Part shown: piece by piece, positions 27,546-36,175 of the stretch
Position numbering within the stretch: position 1 is the first letter of the stretch
Layout: each line of letters starts with the position of its first letter
Source: Microbacteriaceae bacterium UBA1487
Lineage (GTDB): Bacteria > Actinomycetota > Actinomycetes > Actinomycetales > Microbacteriaceae
DNA: 56,764 bases
Direction of reading: 5' to 3'
Assembly: GCA_002325245.1 (NCBI GenBank)
Contig: DCRR01000024.1
Span: 67,167-123,930, forward strand
The notes under the pieces: generated by a model
Database searches by the model: none
Seen by the model: the letters and a program-made list of their open reading frames with translations, nothing else
Told to the model about the DNA's origin: nothing
Translations under genes and position numbers: made by a program

Positions 27546-29636
27546 TCAGCCGGCCGCGGGCGTGACCGTACCGTCGGAATTCAGGAATCCAACGAAGACG
27601 CTGCGCACCGACAGAGTCGTCGTTCGAGGAGTTTCCAGCAGATGGCGTTGCCAGAAGTGCACCTCAGACGTCGCGGTTGCCGTACGCGGCGCGACACTCC
27701 ACGGCACAGCGCCGTCGTCGAAACTGACCACGGCGACGCGTCCATCGGCCGCCGAAGCGAGTTCAGCCCAATCCAGTGCTCCTGGCTCCCAAATTGTCAC
27801 CGTCTGCGTGTCGCAGACCGAGGGGAGGGTGAGCGCGAAGTTCGCCGGGGCGCCCGGCCCGACGAGGGCGATCACGTCCGCACCGTCGCTGGCCTCGCAG
27901 ATCGCCGCAATCTCCTGCCCCTGGTCGCTGCCTTCGACCTCGAAGAAGATCTGCCCCCAGGTCGAAAGGATGCTCAGCGACGTGACCAGGCCAACCGCTC
28001 CCGCAGCGATCCGACCCCACTTGCCGAAGCCCGCGAGCAGTCGAAGGCCGATCGCGAAGCCCACGAGGATCGCGGGAGTGATGACCGGGAGCACCCGTCG
28101 GAACGCCCAGATCTGGTCAGGAGTGATCTTGATGAAGGTGAGGTAGAGCAGCGCCGAGACCGCGACCGTGGCCAGGATGACAATGTGAGCCGCGCGCTTG
28201 CGTGAAATCGCCCAGTACAGCCACAGACACAGCCCTACCGCGGCGATGAGCAGAAGCGGCCAACCGAAGTACCACCCGTACCACCACAGCGAGTACTCGT
28301 CGTAGCTGCGGGACGGGTCGATGGGAAGGCCGTCACGAAGCTGGAGTCCCTCGACCGCGTTCTGATACGGCCCCTTGGAGATCTCATGCATTTCGAGCCA
28401 AAACGGCCGAGACACCCAGCCGACGAGCAACAGTCCGAGCGTCGCCGCGGCGCCGATGGCAATCGGCTTGTGGGCAGCAACGAACTCGAGGGGTTTCCGG
28501 CCGAGGGGGCTTAGCGAGAGGATGACCAGCGCAAGCGCGAAGACAGCCGTCCCGGCCCACAAGGGACGGGAGTTCGCCAACTGGTCACTCAGATAGCGCG
28601 GCATGTTGAGCACTAGATCCAGGGTCCCGAGCCCGAGAAGCGCGATCGTCGGTAGGGCGAATTGGAGCGCGGCGCGACCGACCCCTGCATCGGCGCGGGT
28701 CCGCCCGACTCCGATCAGGACGAAGACGAAGCCCAGAAGCGCGCCGGCGATCCCCAGCGCGCCGTCAATGCGCGTCAGGGCGGCCGAACCCGTGAAGACG
28801 CCCGCGACGATGAAATCGATCGAACGGTGCCGAGCGAAGCCACTGATCAGCCAGACAGCCCCGGCACACATGACCAGCAACGTGAGGATCTCGGTGTAGG
28901 TCGTTCGCGACAAATAGATGTAGGGCATCGACAGCGCCAACGCCGCCATCGGCGCGAGAGCCCAGGCTCCGCCGACGAGGCGTCGCGCGAGTCCGTAGAC
29001 GGCGAGCAGGCCAACCGCACCGAGGAAGACGTTCACCCACGTCGCCCCGACGGTGCCACCGAGGATGTATCCGATCGCGATGAGCGAGGGAAGGCCGATG
29101 TTGCCCTGCGTGCGCACCGTCAGGTCGTCCGACACCGCGAACGCGCCGGGCCGTTCGGCGAGCTCGGGGAACTGCGCCGCCAGGGCGTGCGCCGCCGACA
29201 CATCGAGAGGCGAGCCGCCGGTATTCGCGATGGCAGCACCCGACAGGAGGTAGATTCCGGGGTCGCGAATGGCGACGAAATACTCGCTCGCGAACGGCAA
29301 CTGCACCGCAGCCCAGACCGCGGCGCCGACGACCGCGATTCCCGCTGTGACGGCGCCGGACGACGCCAGCGGCATGGCGATCGGCATGAGCCAACGAAGA
29401 GCGACCAGGCTGACAACAAAGATCGGAATGACCGCCCAAAGCGTGAACCAGCCGAAGATCGCCAGAGTGCTGCAGATCAAGAACAGCGCCGTCGTCGCGA
29501 GGACGAGGGCGTCCGGGAGCGAGGTCACGACGCGCCGATCGCGCTCCGCGGCGCCGTTGTCGTGATCGATCAACTCGCCGATGCGCGCCGAGAACGTCGC
29601 TCGCGCCTCGGCCCCGAAGGCCTTCCACCGAGCCAC
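27546..29636 (-). CDS. GT-C-like polytopic membrane protein, 696 aa
   Basis: About 12-14 hydrophobic segments. After the second comes SEYFVAIRDPGIYLLSGAAI, an acidic loop motif at the position of the catalytic Asp in GT-C (ArnT/PMT-like) polyprenyl-phosphate-sugar transferases; LSRTTYTEILTLLVMCAGAV and TRIDGALGIAGALLGFVFVL follow. The last ~120 residues form a soluble domain facing outside (EIAAICEASDGADVIALVGP). It would transfer sugars from lipid phosphates outside the membrane; the DPM-like GT2 (15349-16320) or mannose synthase could make its donor. GTG start with GAGGGG ten bases ahead; five bases separate it from the pyruvyl transferase. Confidence 0.7.
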   Translation of the reverse strand: MARWKAFGAEARATFSARIGELIDHDNGAAERDRRVVTSLPDALVLATTALFLICSTLAIFGWFTLWAVIPIFVVSLVALRWLMPIAMPLASSGAVTAGIAVVGAAVWAAVQLPFASEYFVAIRDPGIYLLSGAAIANTGGSPLDVSAAHALAAQFPELAERPGAFAVSDDLTVRTQGNIGLPSLIAIGYILGGTVGATWVNVFLGAVGLLAVYGLARRLVGGAWALAPMAALALSMPYIYLSRTTYTEILTLLVMCAGAVWLISGFARHRSIDFIVAGVFTGSAALTRIDGALGIAGALLGFVFVLIGVGRTRADAGVGRAALQFALPTIALLGLGTLDLVLNMPRYLSDQLANSRPLWAGTAVFALALVILSLSPLGRKPLEFVAAHKPIAIGAAATLGLLLVGWVSRPFWLEMHEISKGPYQNAVEGLQLRDGLPIDPSRSYDEYSLWWYGWYFGWPLLLIAAVGLCLWLYWAISRKRAAHIVILATVAVSALLYLTFIKITPDQIWAFRRVLPVITPAILVGFAIGLRLLAGFGKWGRIAAGAVGLVTSLSILSTWGQIFFEVEGSDQGQEIAAICEASDGADVIALVGPGAPANFALTLPSVCDTQTVTIWEPGALDWAELASAADGRVAVVSFDDGAVPWSVAPRTATATSEVHFWQRHLLETPRTTTLSVRSVFVGFLNSDGTVTPAAG

Positions 29637-29641
29637 GCCGG

Positions 29642-30877
29642 TTACCCCTCGTGGGAGCGAACGAGTTCAGCGATCGCGTCAGCTTGCGCGAGCGAGCGAG
29701 ACTTCACGGTCGGAAGGTGCTCGCGGAGCTTGGCATCGACGACATCGCGATCGGCAACGAGCGCGTCGAAGCGCTCGAGCAGATACTCCGGCGTCAGCGC
29801 GCTGTGGCCGAACGCCCACTCGGAGAGCTCGAACATCTCCAAAACCTCTTCGTACTTGTGGCTCCACCCGATGACAAGGGTGGGAACCGACATCGCGAGC
29901 GACGACACCATCGCGTGGAATCGGCTGGCGACGAAGAAGTCACACCGGCCAATGAGATAGCGCAACACCTGGGAGTCGTACTCCCGGTCGAGCGAGAGCA
30001 CGGAATCCGGCGAGTCGATCCGGCTCGCAATCTCGCGGCACAGCGGGAGGTCGTTGTTGTGGGTCTTGTCGGTACCCGTGCGGACGCTGTGCGGCACGAT
30101 GAGCACCTTGCGCCCGCTCGCCGTCATCGCGTCGACGAACGAGACGATGTTGGCGATGTAGTCGCCGCCCGCGGCATCGACCTTCTTTTGCAGCACGACG
30201 CTCGGCGACACGCCGACCACGGTGCCCGAGTCGAAGAACGAGAGGTCAATCGTCTCGGCCGCCGACGATGCCTCCGAACCATCGAGTTCGAGCGAGAACG
30301 CGTAGTCCGCACCGGCAAGCAGATTGCCGAGCCCCAGACTTTCCGCGTACTCGTGTGTGATCCGGCCGCGCGTCGTGAGCGTCGCAACCTTGGGAAGGAA
30401 GGTCTTCGCGGCACGACGGTTGATTGGGTTCTCGAAGGGCCCGACTGCCTGCGCACACTTGAAGACCGGGGTCTTGACGTTGAGCGCGGGAAGGATCGAC
30501 GCGACGTTGTACAACAAGAACTTCTCGCGTCCGTCGGTGAAGGTGATCCCGCCCTGATCGAGCAGGACCGAACTCGACGCCAGGGCCGCAATCGCGCGGG
30601 ACCGGCGGCGCAAGAGACCGCGCAGTGGCGGCAGGATTCGGTAGAGCAGCGCCAAGGTGTTGATCGTCACCCCGAGCTGGCGCGGCGAGGCCGGCACGAT
30701 GTCCAAGTTCTCGTACCGATTCTGCTCGCGGTCCTCGGTGGGGTACATGCTGAAGAGCGTGAAACGAACCCCTGGAATCCGTGTCGAGAGCGTGTGGATC
30801 GAGCTCTCGAGCATCGCGGCCGCGCCCTTGTTGCCCGACAGTGCCGAGCCGATGATCGAAATGTGCGGACGGGTCAC
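29642..30877 (-). CDS. Polysaccharide pyruvyl transferase family protein, 411 aa
   Basis: Adds a ketal-pyruvate from PEP to a glycan, giving acid groups. Family blocks: HISIIGSALSGNKGAAAMLE (start of the CsaB/WcaK fold), ASSSVLLDQGGITFTDGREK, FKCAQAVGPFENPINRRAAK, VGVSPSVVLQKK, VLIVPHSVRTGTDKTHNNDL and FFVASRFHAMVSSLAMSVPT (SRxHA). GTG at 30877 overlaps the upstream stop as GTGA and has GAGGAG ahead. Neighbours are the flippase-like and GT-C-like membrane proteins. In other bacteria pyruvylated secondary wall polymers bind SLH-type proteins; no SLH domain is visible here. Confidence 0.88.
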   Translation of the reverse strand: MTRPHISIIGSALSGNKGAAAMLESSIHTLSTRIPGVRFTLFSMYPTEDREQNRYENLDIVPASPRQLGVTINTLALLYRILPPLRGLLRRRSRAIAALASSSVLLDQGGITFTDGREKFLLYNVASILPALNVKTPVFKCAQAVGPFENPINRRAAKTFLPKVATLTTRGRITHEYAESLGLGNLLAGADYAFSLELDGSEASSAAETIDLSFFDSGTVVGVSPSVVLQKKVDAAGGDYIANIVSFVDAMTASGRKVLIVPHSVRTGTDKTHNNDLPLCREIASRIDSPDSVLSLDREYDSQVLRYLIGRCDFFVASRFHAMVSSLAMSVPTLVIGWSHKYEEVLEMFELSEWAFGHSALTPEYLLERFDALVADRDVVDAKLREHLPTVKSRSLAQADAIAELVRSHEG

Positions 30878-31815
30878 GATGTCTCCTCGCGAGGGATGTT
30901 CGAGCGGAAAGTAAAGTAAAAGCCCGCGACGACGACGTCGGCGAAAGTGCTGAGCAGTCGGGCGAGAAGCGAGGCAATGATCGCGCCCGTGACACCGAGG
31001 TACGGGGCCGTGAACAGCACGATGACGGCTTCACGCACGCCGAGCCCGCTGGGGACGAAGATCGCCAGAAGGCCCGCAGCGCCCGCGAGCATGTAGGCGG
31101 CGGCAAGGGGCAACCATGCCTCGGGGCCGAACGACGCCACGGTGGCGGCCGTCACGACGAATCCGACGCCGTTCAGCAGGCGCGGCACCACGAACGCCGC
31201 CTGGAACCCCATGGTGGCGGGAGTCGAAAGGAAATAGCTCACGGGCAGATCCTGCTTGGCGACACGCCGGAATACGGGCGCCAGCAGCTTGTGGAAGACC
31301 CATCGGTTAGAGACGACGAGAAGCGGAACAACGGCGAGCAGTGGCAACACGACGACGCCAACGTTGTCGGTGACCAGATCGACACCGAGCGCCCAGGCCA
31401 GAATGATGACACTCGGCACGGTCGCCGCGAGCACGAGGAAGACGTTCTCGTAGACGAAGGTGATTGCGACGATCGTGCGCGATATCCCGCGGCGTGCGCC
31501 CCAGGCCACCTTGTTGACGAAGCTCCCCACCTGCCCCGGAATGTACTTCAGCAGCCACGACGCCGAATGCACGGCGATGGCTTCACGGACGCCCACGACG
31601 CGCGAACCGGCCAGTCGATTCACCATTCCGCCCCACAGCAAGCCCGACACCGGGACCGCCAACGCGAACAACACGAGACCAAGGATCATCGCCGGATGGA
31701 ATGCGAGTTCGGCCGCTTGGACCTCGGCCCAATTCTCGGCCAGCGCGCGCCCGAAGAGCACGCCCACGACCACGAGGACGAGGGCGGTGAGCGCGAATCG
31801 AAGCACCTTGCGCAT
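30874..31815 (-). CDS. Flippase-like membrane protein (LPG synthase TM/YbhN-like), 313 aa
   Basis: Eight or so transmembrane segments. SASWLLKYIPGQVGSFVNKV is the characteristic block of the lysylphosphatidylglycerol-synthase membrane domain family (UPF0104), and IFVPSGLGVREAVIVLFTAP is its second landmark. These proteins have been linked to lipid flipping; the aminoacyl transferase domain is absent. It heads the minus-strand unit flippase-pyruvyl transferase-GT-C and overlaps the next start by GTGA. A role in presenting a lipid-linked sugar to the GT-C enzyme is an inference. Confidence 0.8.
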   Translation of the reverse strand: MRKVLRFALTALVLVVVGVLFGRALAENWAEVQAAELAFHPAMILGLVLFALAVPVSGLLWGGMVNRLAGSRVVGVREAIAVHSASWLLKYIPGQVGSFVNKVAWGARRGISRTIVAITFVYENVFLVLAATVPSVIILAWALGVDLVTDNVGVVVLPLLAVVPLLVVSNRWVFHKLLAPVFRRVAKQDLPVSYFLSTPATMGFQAAFVVPRLLNGVGFVVTAATVASFGPEAWLPLAAAYMLAGAAGLLAIFVPSGLGVREAVIVLFTAPYLGVTGAIIASLLARLLSTFADVVVAGFYFTFRSNIPREETS

Positions 31816-31885
31816 GCGAGGTGTCAGACGTGAAACGAGGTTGATGAGGAACTCCCAGTGCGCGCGAACAGACAGTCAGGCGAGC

Positions 31886-31891
31886 AGAGTC
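31886..31891 (-). promoter_or_regulatory. -10 box for the flippase-pyruvyl transferase unit
   Basis: TAGACT on the minus strand, about 70 nt before ATG 31815, in the 161-bp divergent spacer. Confidence 0.4.
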
Positions 31892-31946
31892 TACGACACG
31901 GCCCGTTACGCCTCGGGCGCGGGCGAACGCGACGACAACGCGCGAC

Positions 31947-31952
31947 TAGTCT
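31947..31952 (+). promoter_or_regulatory. -10 box leading into a six-codon leader ORF
   Basis: TAGTCT; seven bases later ATG 31960 opens a six-codon frame that overlaps the FAD desaturase-like gene start. The mRNA is predicted to start at this ATG. Confidence 0.45.
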
Positions 31953-31959
31953 CGAACCG

Positions 31960-31980
31960 ATGAATGGCGAGCGCGCATGA
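31960..31980 (+). CDS. Possible leaderless six-residue leader peptide (MNGERA)
   Basis: ATG AAT GGC GAG CGC GCA TGA. The ATG sits 7 nt after a TAGTCT hexamer, the spacing of leaderless starts in this window, and the TGA overlaps the ATG of the downstream gene (31977) as ATGA. The main gene has no other good ribosome binding site, so it may depend on reinitiation from this short frame. It has no amino-acid bias that would suggest attenuation. Confidence 0.35.
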   Translation: MNGERA

Positions 31981-33428
31981 CACTCCAGGACGTCGTGATC
32001 GTCGGGTCTGGACCGAACGGACTCGCGGCGGGCGTTGTTCTCGCCCGAGCCGGACTCGACGTGACCGTGGTCGAACGCGCAGACACCATCGGCGGCGGAA
32101 CCCGGACCTCCGAGCTGACGCTGCCGGGATTCCGCCACGACGTGTGCTCGTCCGTTCACCCGATGACGTTGACGTCGAAATTCTTCCGCGAGTTTCAGAT
32201 CGAACGACGCGTGGAGTTGCTCGTCGGCGATATCTCCTACGCACAGCCACTGGACCCTGAGCGCGCCGCGATCGCCTACCGCGATCTGGAGCGCACCAGC
32301 GAGCGGCTCGGCGACGACGGTCGCGCGTGGACGTCCCTCATGGCACCGCTCGTCGACCACACGCAGGGAATCGCCGACTTCACACTGTCCCAGCTACTTC
32401 GTATCCCCGCCGACCCCGTGACGGCGGTCCGGTTCGGACTCCGCGTCCTCGAACAGGGCACGCCCGCCTGGAACCTTCGGTTCCGGGGCGAGGAGGCTCC
32501 CGCCCTGCTCGCCGGTCTCAGCGCACACTCGATCGGCCAAATGCCCAGGCTCTCGACGTCGGGCGCGGGGATCTTCCTCGGAGCGCTCGCCCACGCCGGC
32601 GGGTGGCCGATCCCGCGCGGCGGGAGCCAGTCGATCGCGGACGCCATGGCCGACGACATTCGCGCGCACGGGGGGCGAGTCGAAACCGGGATCGAGGTGA
32701 CCTCCCGCGCCGACATCCCCCCCGCGCGCGCAACTCTCTTCGATGTGAGCCCGCGCGCACTCGTGCGCATCCTGGGCGACGAGGTGCCGCCGCGGTATCG
32801 GCGCGCGCTCGCCCGCTTCCGTTACGGCGATGCCGTCGCCAAGATCGACTTCGCTCTCGACGGCGAGGTCCCGTGGAGCAACCCCGACCTGCGGTCCGCA
32901 CCCACGTTACACCTCGGCGGAACCCGGCAGGAGGTCGCCGCGGCAGAGGCAGCCGTGGCCCGCGGCGAGCACCCCGAGCAGCCGTACGTCCTGGTCAACC
33001 AGCCGTCGGTGCTCGACGACACCCGGGCCCCGGTCGGCAAGCACGTGCTCTGGGCGTACGCGCACGTTCCCCACGGCTCCACACGCGATGTCGCAGAGGC
33101 GATGATCCGGCAGATCGAGCGTTTCGCCCCCGGGTTCCGGGATCGGATCCTCGCCCAGCACTATTCCTCGGCCGAGGACGTCGAGCTGTACAACCCGAAC
33201 TACGTCGGCGGCGACATCTCCGCCGGCGCCATGACGATCGCACAACTCGTCAAACGTCCGGTCGTCTCGCGAGACCCCTGGCGGACCCCGATCCCCGGCG
33301 TTTTTCTGAGCTCATCGTCAACGCCGCCGGGAACGGGAGTCCACGGCATGGCCGGGTACTGGGCTGCACGGAGCGCCCTGCGCCATGTCTTCGGCCAGGG
33401 CATGCCGAGCCTCGGAGTCGCGAGCTAG
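31977..33428 (+). CDS. Phytoene-desaturase-like FAD oxidoreductase, 483 aa
   Basis: N-terminal VVIVGSGPNGLAAGVVLARA plus VVERADTIGGGTRTSEL is the FAD-binding motif of the CrtI/amine-oxidase superfamily. GGWPIPRGGSQSIADAMADD and the C-terminal VFLSSSSTPPGTGVHGMAGY, which closes the FAD site, fit the NAD(P)/FAD-dependent phytoene-desaturase-like group (COG1233 type). No carotenoid gene is nearby, so a carotenoid role is unsupported. Its stop overlaps the convergent HTTM gene by 4 bp. Confidence 0.82.
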   Translation: MTLQDVVIVGSGPNGLAAGVVLARAGLDVTVVERADTIGGGTRTSELTLPGFRHDVCSSVHPMTLTSKFFREFQIERRVELLVGDISYAQPLDPERAAIAYRDLERTSERLGDDGRAWTSLMAPLVDHTQGIADFTLSQLLRIPADPVTAVRFGLRVLEQGTPAWNLRFRGEEAPALLAGLSAHSIGQMPRLSTSGAGIFLGALAHAGGWPIPRGGSQSIADAMADDIRAHGGRVETGIEVTSRADIPPARATLFDVSPRALVRILGDEVPPRYRRALARFRYGDAVAKIDFALDGEVPWSNPDLRSAPTLHLGGTRQEVAAAEAAVARGEHPEQPYVLVNQPSVLDDTRAPVGKHVLWAYAHVPHGSTRDVAEAMIRQIERFAPGFRDRILAQHYSSAEDVELYNPNYVGGDISAGAMTIAQLVKRPVVSRDPWRTPIPGVFLSSSSTPPGTGVHGMAGYWAARSALRHVFGQGMPSLGVAS

Positions 33429-34690
33429 TCGTTCGAGACGAGTTCGTCCGCGCCGGGAGGGGCGACCCTCGGACCGAGGAACCACGCGGCGAACACCGAG
33501 CGGTCGTCCGCAAGCGGACGATCTCCCGCCCGCCGCGTGCGCCACAGCGCGAGCCAGAGGAATCCCGGCACGCGGAATGTCGCTTCCGCCCGCGCCCGTT
33601 GGCCGGTCACAACGTCGCTGCCGCCTGCGAGCTGGAAAGCGAGGCCACCTGCCGGGGAGCCGAACGATGCGGGCATCTCGCGCACGGGAAGCTCGCCGCG
33701 ACCGAATCGCCGGACGAAGGCGGCCACCTCAAGCGCGGCGGGCCGAGCACGATCGACCAAGAGAACGCCCGGCGCGTTGTGACCCCGACGCGCGCGACGC
33801 CACGGGGCCGCCAGGTCGAAGAACAGCAGGATCAGGACGATGTTCTCGAGGAATGCGACGTTCATCAGCAAGAAGATCGACGCGTGGAAGACGGCGAAGC
33901 CGATGGCGAAGCCGATCTTGAGCCACCCCGGCCGCAGGAACAGGACGATGAACGCGACCAGTTCAAGGAGCGTGCCACCCAAGAACAGAAGGTCCAACGG
34001 GGCACGCCAGACCTCCGCGAGGAACGCGGTGCCGAGGTCGAATCCGAAGGGGTTCGGTCGGAGGTTTCGGTTGATGATCCAGTTCTGCAACGAACCGTCG
34101 AGGAAGATCCCGGGACCTCCGATGAAGGTTCGAGCCGCGCCGATGAAGAAGTACTGGATGATCACGACGAGGCTGAGCGCAATGAGCGACGCGCGATACA
34201 CGCCTTCGCGGCGCGGGCGACGTGCGGCTCGCGATACCGCGAATGCGTCCCACGCCGGGGTGAACAGCAGCAGGAAGTGGGCGTAGGCGAGGGTCATCTC
34301 GCGGTGGTCCCAGTGCCCGCCGAAGCCCTTCTTGACCTGCAGATACACGAAGACGAGCGCAAGGGCGACGGCCGCGGCCACGCGAGCGCCGCGGAAGCCG
34401 AACATCGCCCAGGCGAATAGTCCGATCAGCACCGATTTGAGGGCGAACAGGCCCGTCGGCGTGAGCAACGCGGCCCAGGCCGTGCCGGGCACGAGCTGGA
34501 ACACCCCGAACGCATGGAACAGCTCCTGCGGCAGGAACGTCAGGCTCTGCACCGGATCTTGGACGACGTAAACGATCCAGATCGCCAGCATCAGAATGCG
34601 GGCGAGCGCCAACGACTCCGCGGTCGCGGTCGCGTGCAGCGGGACGTTGTCGAGTCCGAGGCGCCGCACGAGCGCACCGAGCTTGCTCAT
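33425..34690 (-). CDS. HTTM-domain protein (vitamin K-dependent gamma-carboxylase-like), 421 aa
   Basis: About ten hydrophobic segments. ARTFIGGPGIFLDGSLQNWI, LEVWRAPLDLLFLGG-like packing and AFLENIVLILLFFDLAAPWR are consistent with the HTTM family, bacterial relatives of the membrane part of vitamin K-dependent gamma-carboxylase; LKIGFAIGFAVFHASIFLLM is the typical His-containing helix. The last ~95 residues are soluble. ATG 34690 has GAGGAG ahead and overlaps the upstream stop (ATGA), so it is coupled to the 201-aa protein. Substrate unknown. Confidence 0.75.
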   Translation of the reverse strand: MSKLGALVRRLGLDNVPLHATATAESLALARILMLAIWIVYVVQDPVQSLTFLPQELFHAFGVFQLVPGTAWAALLTPTGLFALKSVLIGLFAWAMFGFRGARVAAAVALALVFVYLQVKKGFGGHWDHREMTLAYAHFLLLFTPAWDAFAVSRAARRPRREGVYRASLIALSLVVIIQYFFIGAARTFIGGPGIFLDGSLQNWIINRNLRPNPFGFDLGTAFLAEVWRAPLDLLFLGGTLLELVAFIVLFLRPGWLKIGFAIGFAVFHASIFLLMNVAFLENIVLILLFFDLAAPWRRARRGHNAPGVLLVDRARPAALEVAAFVRRFGRGELPVREMPASFGSPAGGLAFQLAGGSDVVTGQRARAEATFRVPGFLWLALWRTRRAGDRPLADDRSVFAAWFLGPRVAPPGADELVSND

Positions 34691-35292
34691 CGCGTGCTCC
34701 TCAAGTCGTCCGCGTCCCAGCTCAGGATGAGCTCGGACTCGGGCTCCAACGGCGTCCCGGTGACCCGGAGAAAGTCCATGCGCGCGACATCGATGCCGCG
34801 GGCCGCGAGAGCGCGTTCGAGGCCGACCGCGTAGAGCCGGAGCTCCTCCCGTGCACGAAGCTCGTCTTCCGAACCGGCGGGTTCCGCGGTCCAACTCAGC
34901 AGCACGCGCATCCGCGTGGACAGCGGCGGAAGGCCGATGGCCTCGAACTCGGATGCGATGTTGACCTGCTCGATCGAGCCGTCGGTCAGCGTCGCTTCCC
35001 ACCCGTACGTGCTCTCCACGGACTCGGGGATCTGCACCTGATACATCGCGAACCGCGTCAACGGAACTGCCGAGAGTTTCTGCGGATAGTCGTACTGCCA
35101 ACGGTCGAGCATCTGCGCGCCACCCCAGGCCGCGAGGAACAGGAACAGCACGGTGAGTGCCGCCGCTCCGAGCGGGAACAGGCGCTGCCGAAGCCGCGAG
35201 AAAATCAGAATCGCGACGAACACGCCGAGAACGAAAATGAACTCGAGCCCCGCGCGAACAACCAGTTCTGCCGTGACTTCCGAGCTATCCAC
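34687..35292 (-). CDS. Small membrane protein coupled to the HTTM protein, 201 aa
   Basis: Two N-terminal transmembrane helices (RAGLEFIFVLGVFVAILIFS and GAAALTVLFLFLAAWGGAQM) followed by a soluble ~125-residue domain that should lie outside. No family recognised; the domain has no cysteines and ends TGTPLEPESELILSWDADDL. GTG start 6 nt after a TAGCCT hexamer, so it has its own likely leaderless promoter despite lying 22 bp behind rmlA. The ATGA overlap with the HTTM gene suggests the two form a complex. Confidence 0.65.
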   Translation of the reverse strand: MDSSEVTAELVVRAGLEFIFVLGVFVAILIFSRLRQRLFPLGAAALTVLFLFLAAWGGAQMLDRWQYDYPQKLSAVPLTRFAMYQVQIPESVESTYGWEATLTDGSIEQVNIASEFEAIGLPPLSTRMRVLLSWTAEPAGSEDELRAREELRLYAVGLERALAARGIDVARMDFLRVTGTPLEPESELILSWDADDLRSTR

Positions 35293-35298
35293 TCGGCG

Positions 35299-35304
35299 AG
35301 GCTA
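35299..35304 (-). promoter_or_regulatory. -10 box for the 201-aa/HTTM pair
   Basis: TAGCCT on the minus strand, then CGCCGA, then GTG 35292: the TANNNT-N6-start pattern of leaderless genes, internal to the rmlC-rmlA unit. Confidence 0.45.
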
Positions 35305-35314
35305 GCACGCGGGA

Positions 35315-36175
35315 TCAGCCCAACAGTCGCCGCAAATACTCCCCGTAACCGCTCTTGACGAGCGGGGCCGCGAGCTTTTCCAGTTGGTCGTCGTCGATCC
35401 AGCCCTGCCGCCACGCCACCTCTTCGAGGCAGCCGATCTTGTCGCCTTGTCGAGCCTCGATCACGCGGACGAACTCGGTCGCCGCAACCATCGAGTCGAT
35501 CGTCCCCGTGTCGAGCCAGACGGTCCCGCGCTCCAGTGGCTGGGCGCGCAGTCGACCATCGGCGAGGTATGCCCCGTTGACGTCGGTGATCTCGAGCTCT
35601 CCGCGCGGGCTCGGCTTAATCGTGCGCGCGATCTCGACCACCCCGGCGTCGTAGAAATAGAGCCCGGGAACAGCGAAACCGCTCTTCGGCGCGGCGGGTT
35701 TCTCTTCGATGGTGAGGACGCGACCCTCGGCGTCGAACTCGACGACACCGTACGCGCTCGGGTCGGCCACCGGCGCCGCGAAGATCACTGCACCGTCGAC
35801 ATCGGTGTGTTCACGAAGCCGGGTGCCGAGCCCCGCACCGTGGAAAACGTTGTCACCGAGCGCCAGCGCCGCGGCGTCGCCCGCGAGGAAGTCGGCACCG
35901 ATAAGAAACGCCTCGGCGAGCCCCTTCGGCTCCGCCTGTGTCGCATACTCGAGCCGAATGCCGAGCTGCGAGCCGTCGCCCAACAACCGCTCGAAGTTCG
36001 CGCGGTCGCCGGGTGTGGTGATGATCAGGACCTCGCGGATCCCCGCCAGCATGAGCGTCGACAGGGGGTAGTAGATCATCGGCTTGTCGTAGATCGGCAT
36101 CAGCTGCTTGGAGATGCCGAGCGTGATCGGGTGCAGCCTGGTCCCGGAGCCGCCCGCAAGAATGATGCCCTTCAT
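35315..36175 (-). CDS. rmlA: Glucose-1-phosphate thymidylyltransferase
   Basis: First step of dTDP-L-rhamnose synthesis: dTTP plus glucose-1-phosphate. KGIILAGGSGTRLHPITLGI is the nucleotide-binding signature, followed by SKQLMPIYDKPMIYYPLSTL, GLAEAFLIGADFLAGD, LALGDNVFHG and TIEEKPAAPKSGFAVPGLYF. 286 aa is the normal length. ATG 36175 overlaps rmlC as ATGA; a longer open frame upstream lies in rmlC and is not used. Confidence 0.96.
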   Translation of the reverse strand: MKGIILAGGSGTRLHPITLGISKQLMPIYDKPMIYYPLSTLMLAGIREVLIITTPGDRANFERLLGDGSQLGIRLEYATQAEPKGLAEAFLIGADFLAGDAAALALGDNVFHGAGLGTRLREHTDVDGAVIFAAPVADPSAYGVVEFDAEGRVLTIEEKPAAPKSGFAVPGLYFYDAGVVEIARTIKPSPRGELEITDVNGAYLADGRLRAQPLERGTVWLDTGTIDSMVAATEFVRVIEARQGDKIGCLEEVAWRQGWIDDDQLEKLAAPLVKSGYGEYLRRLLG

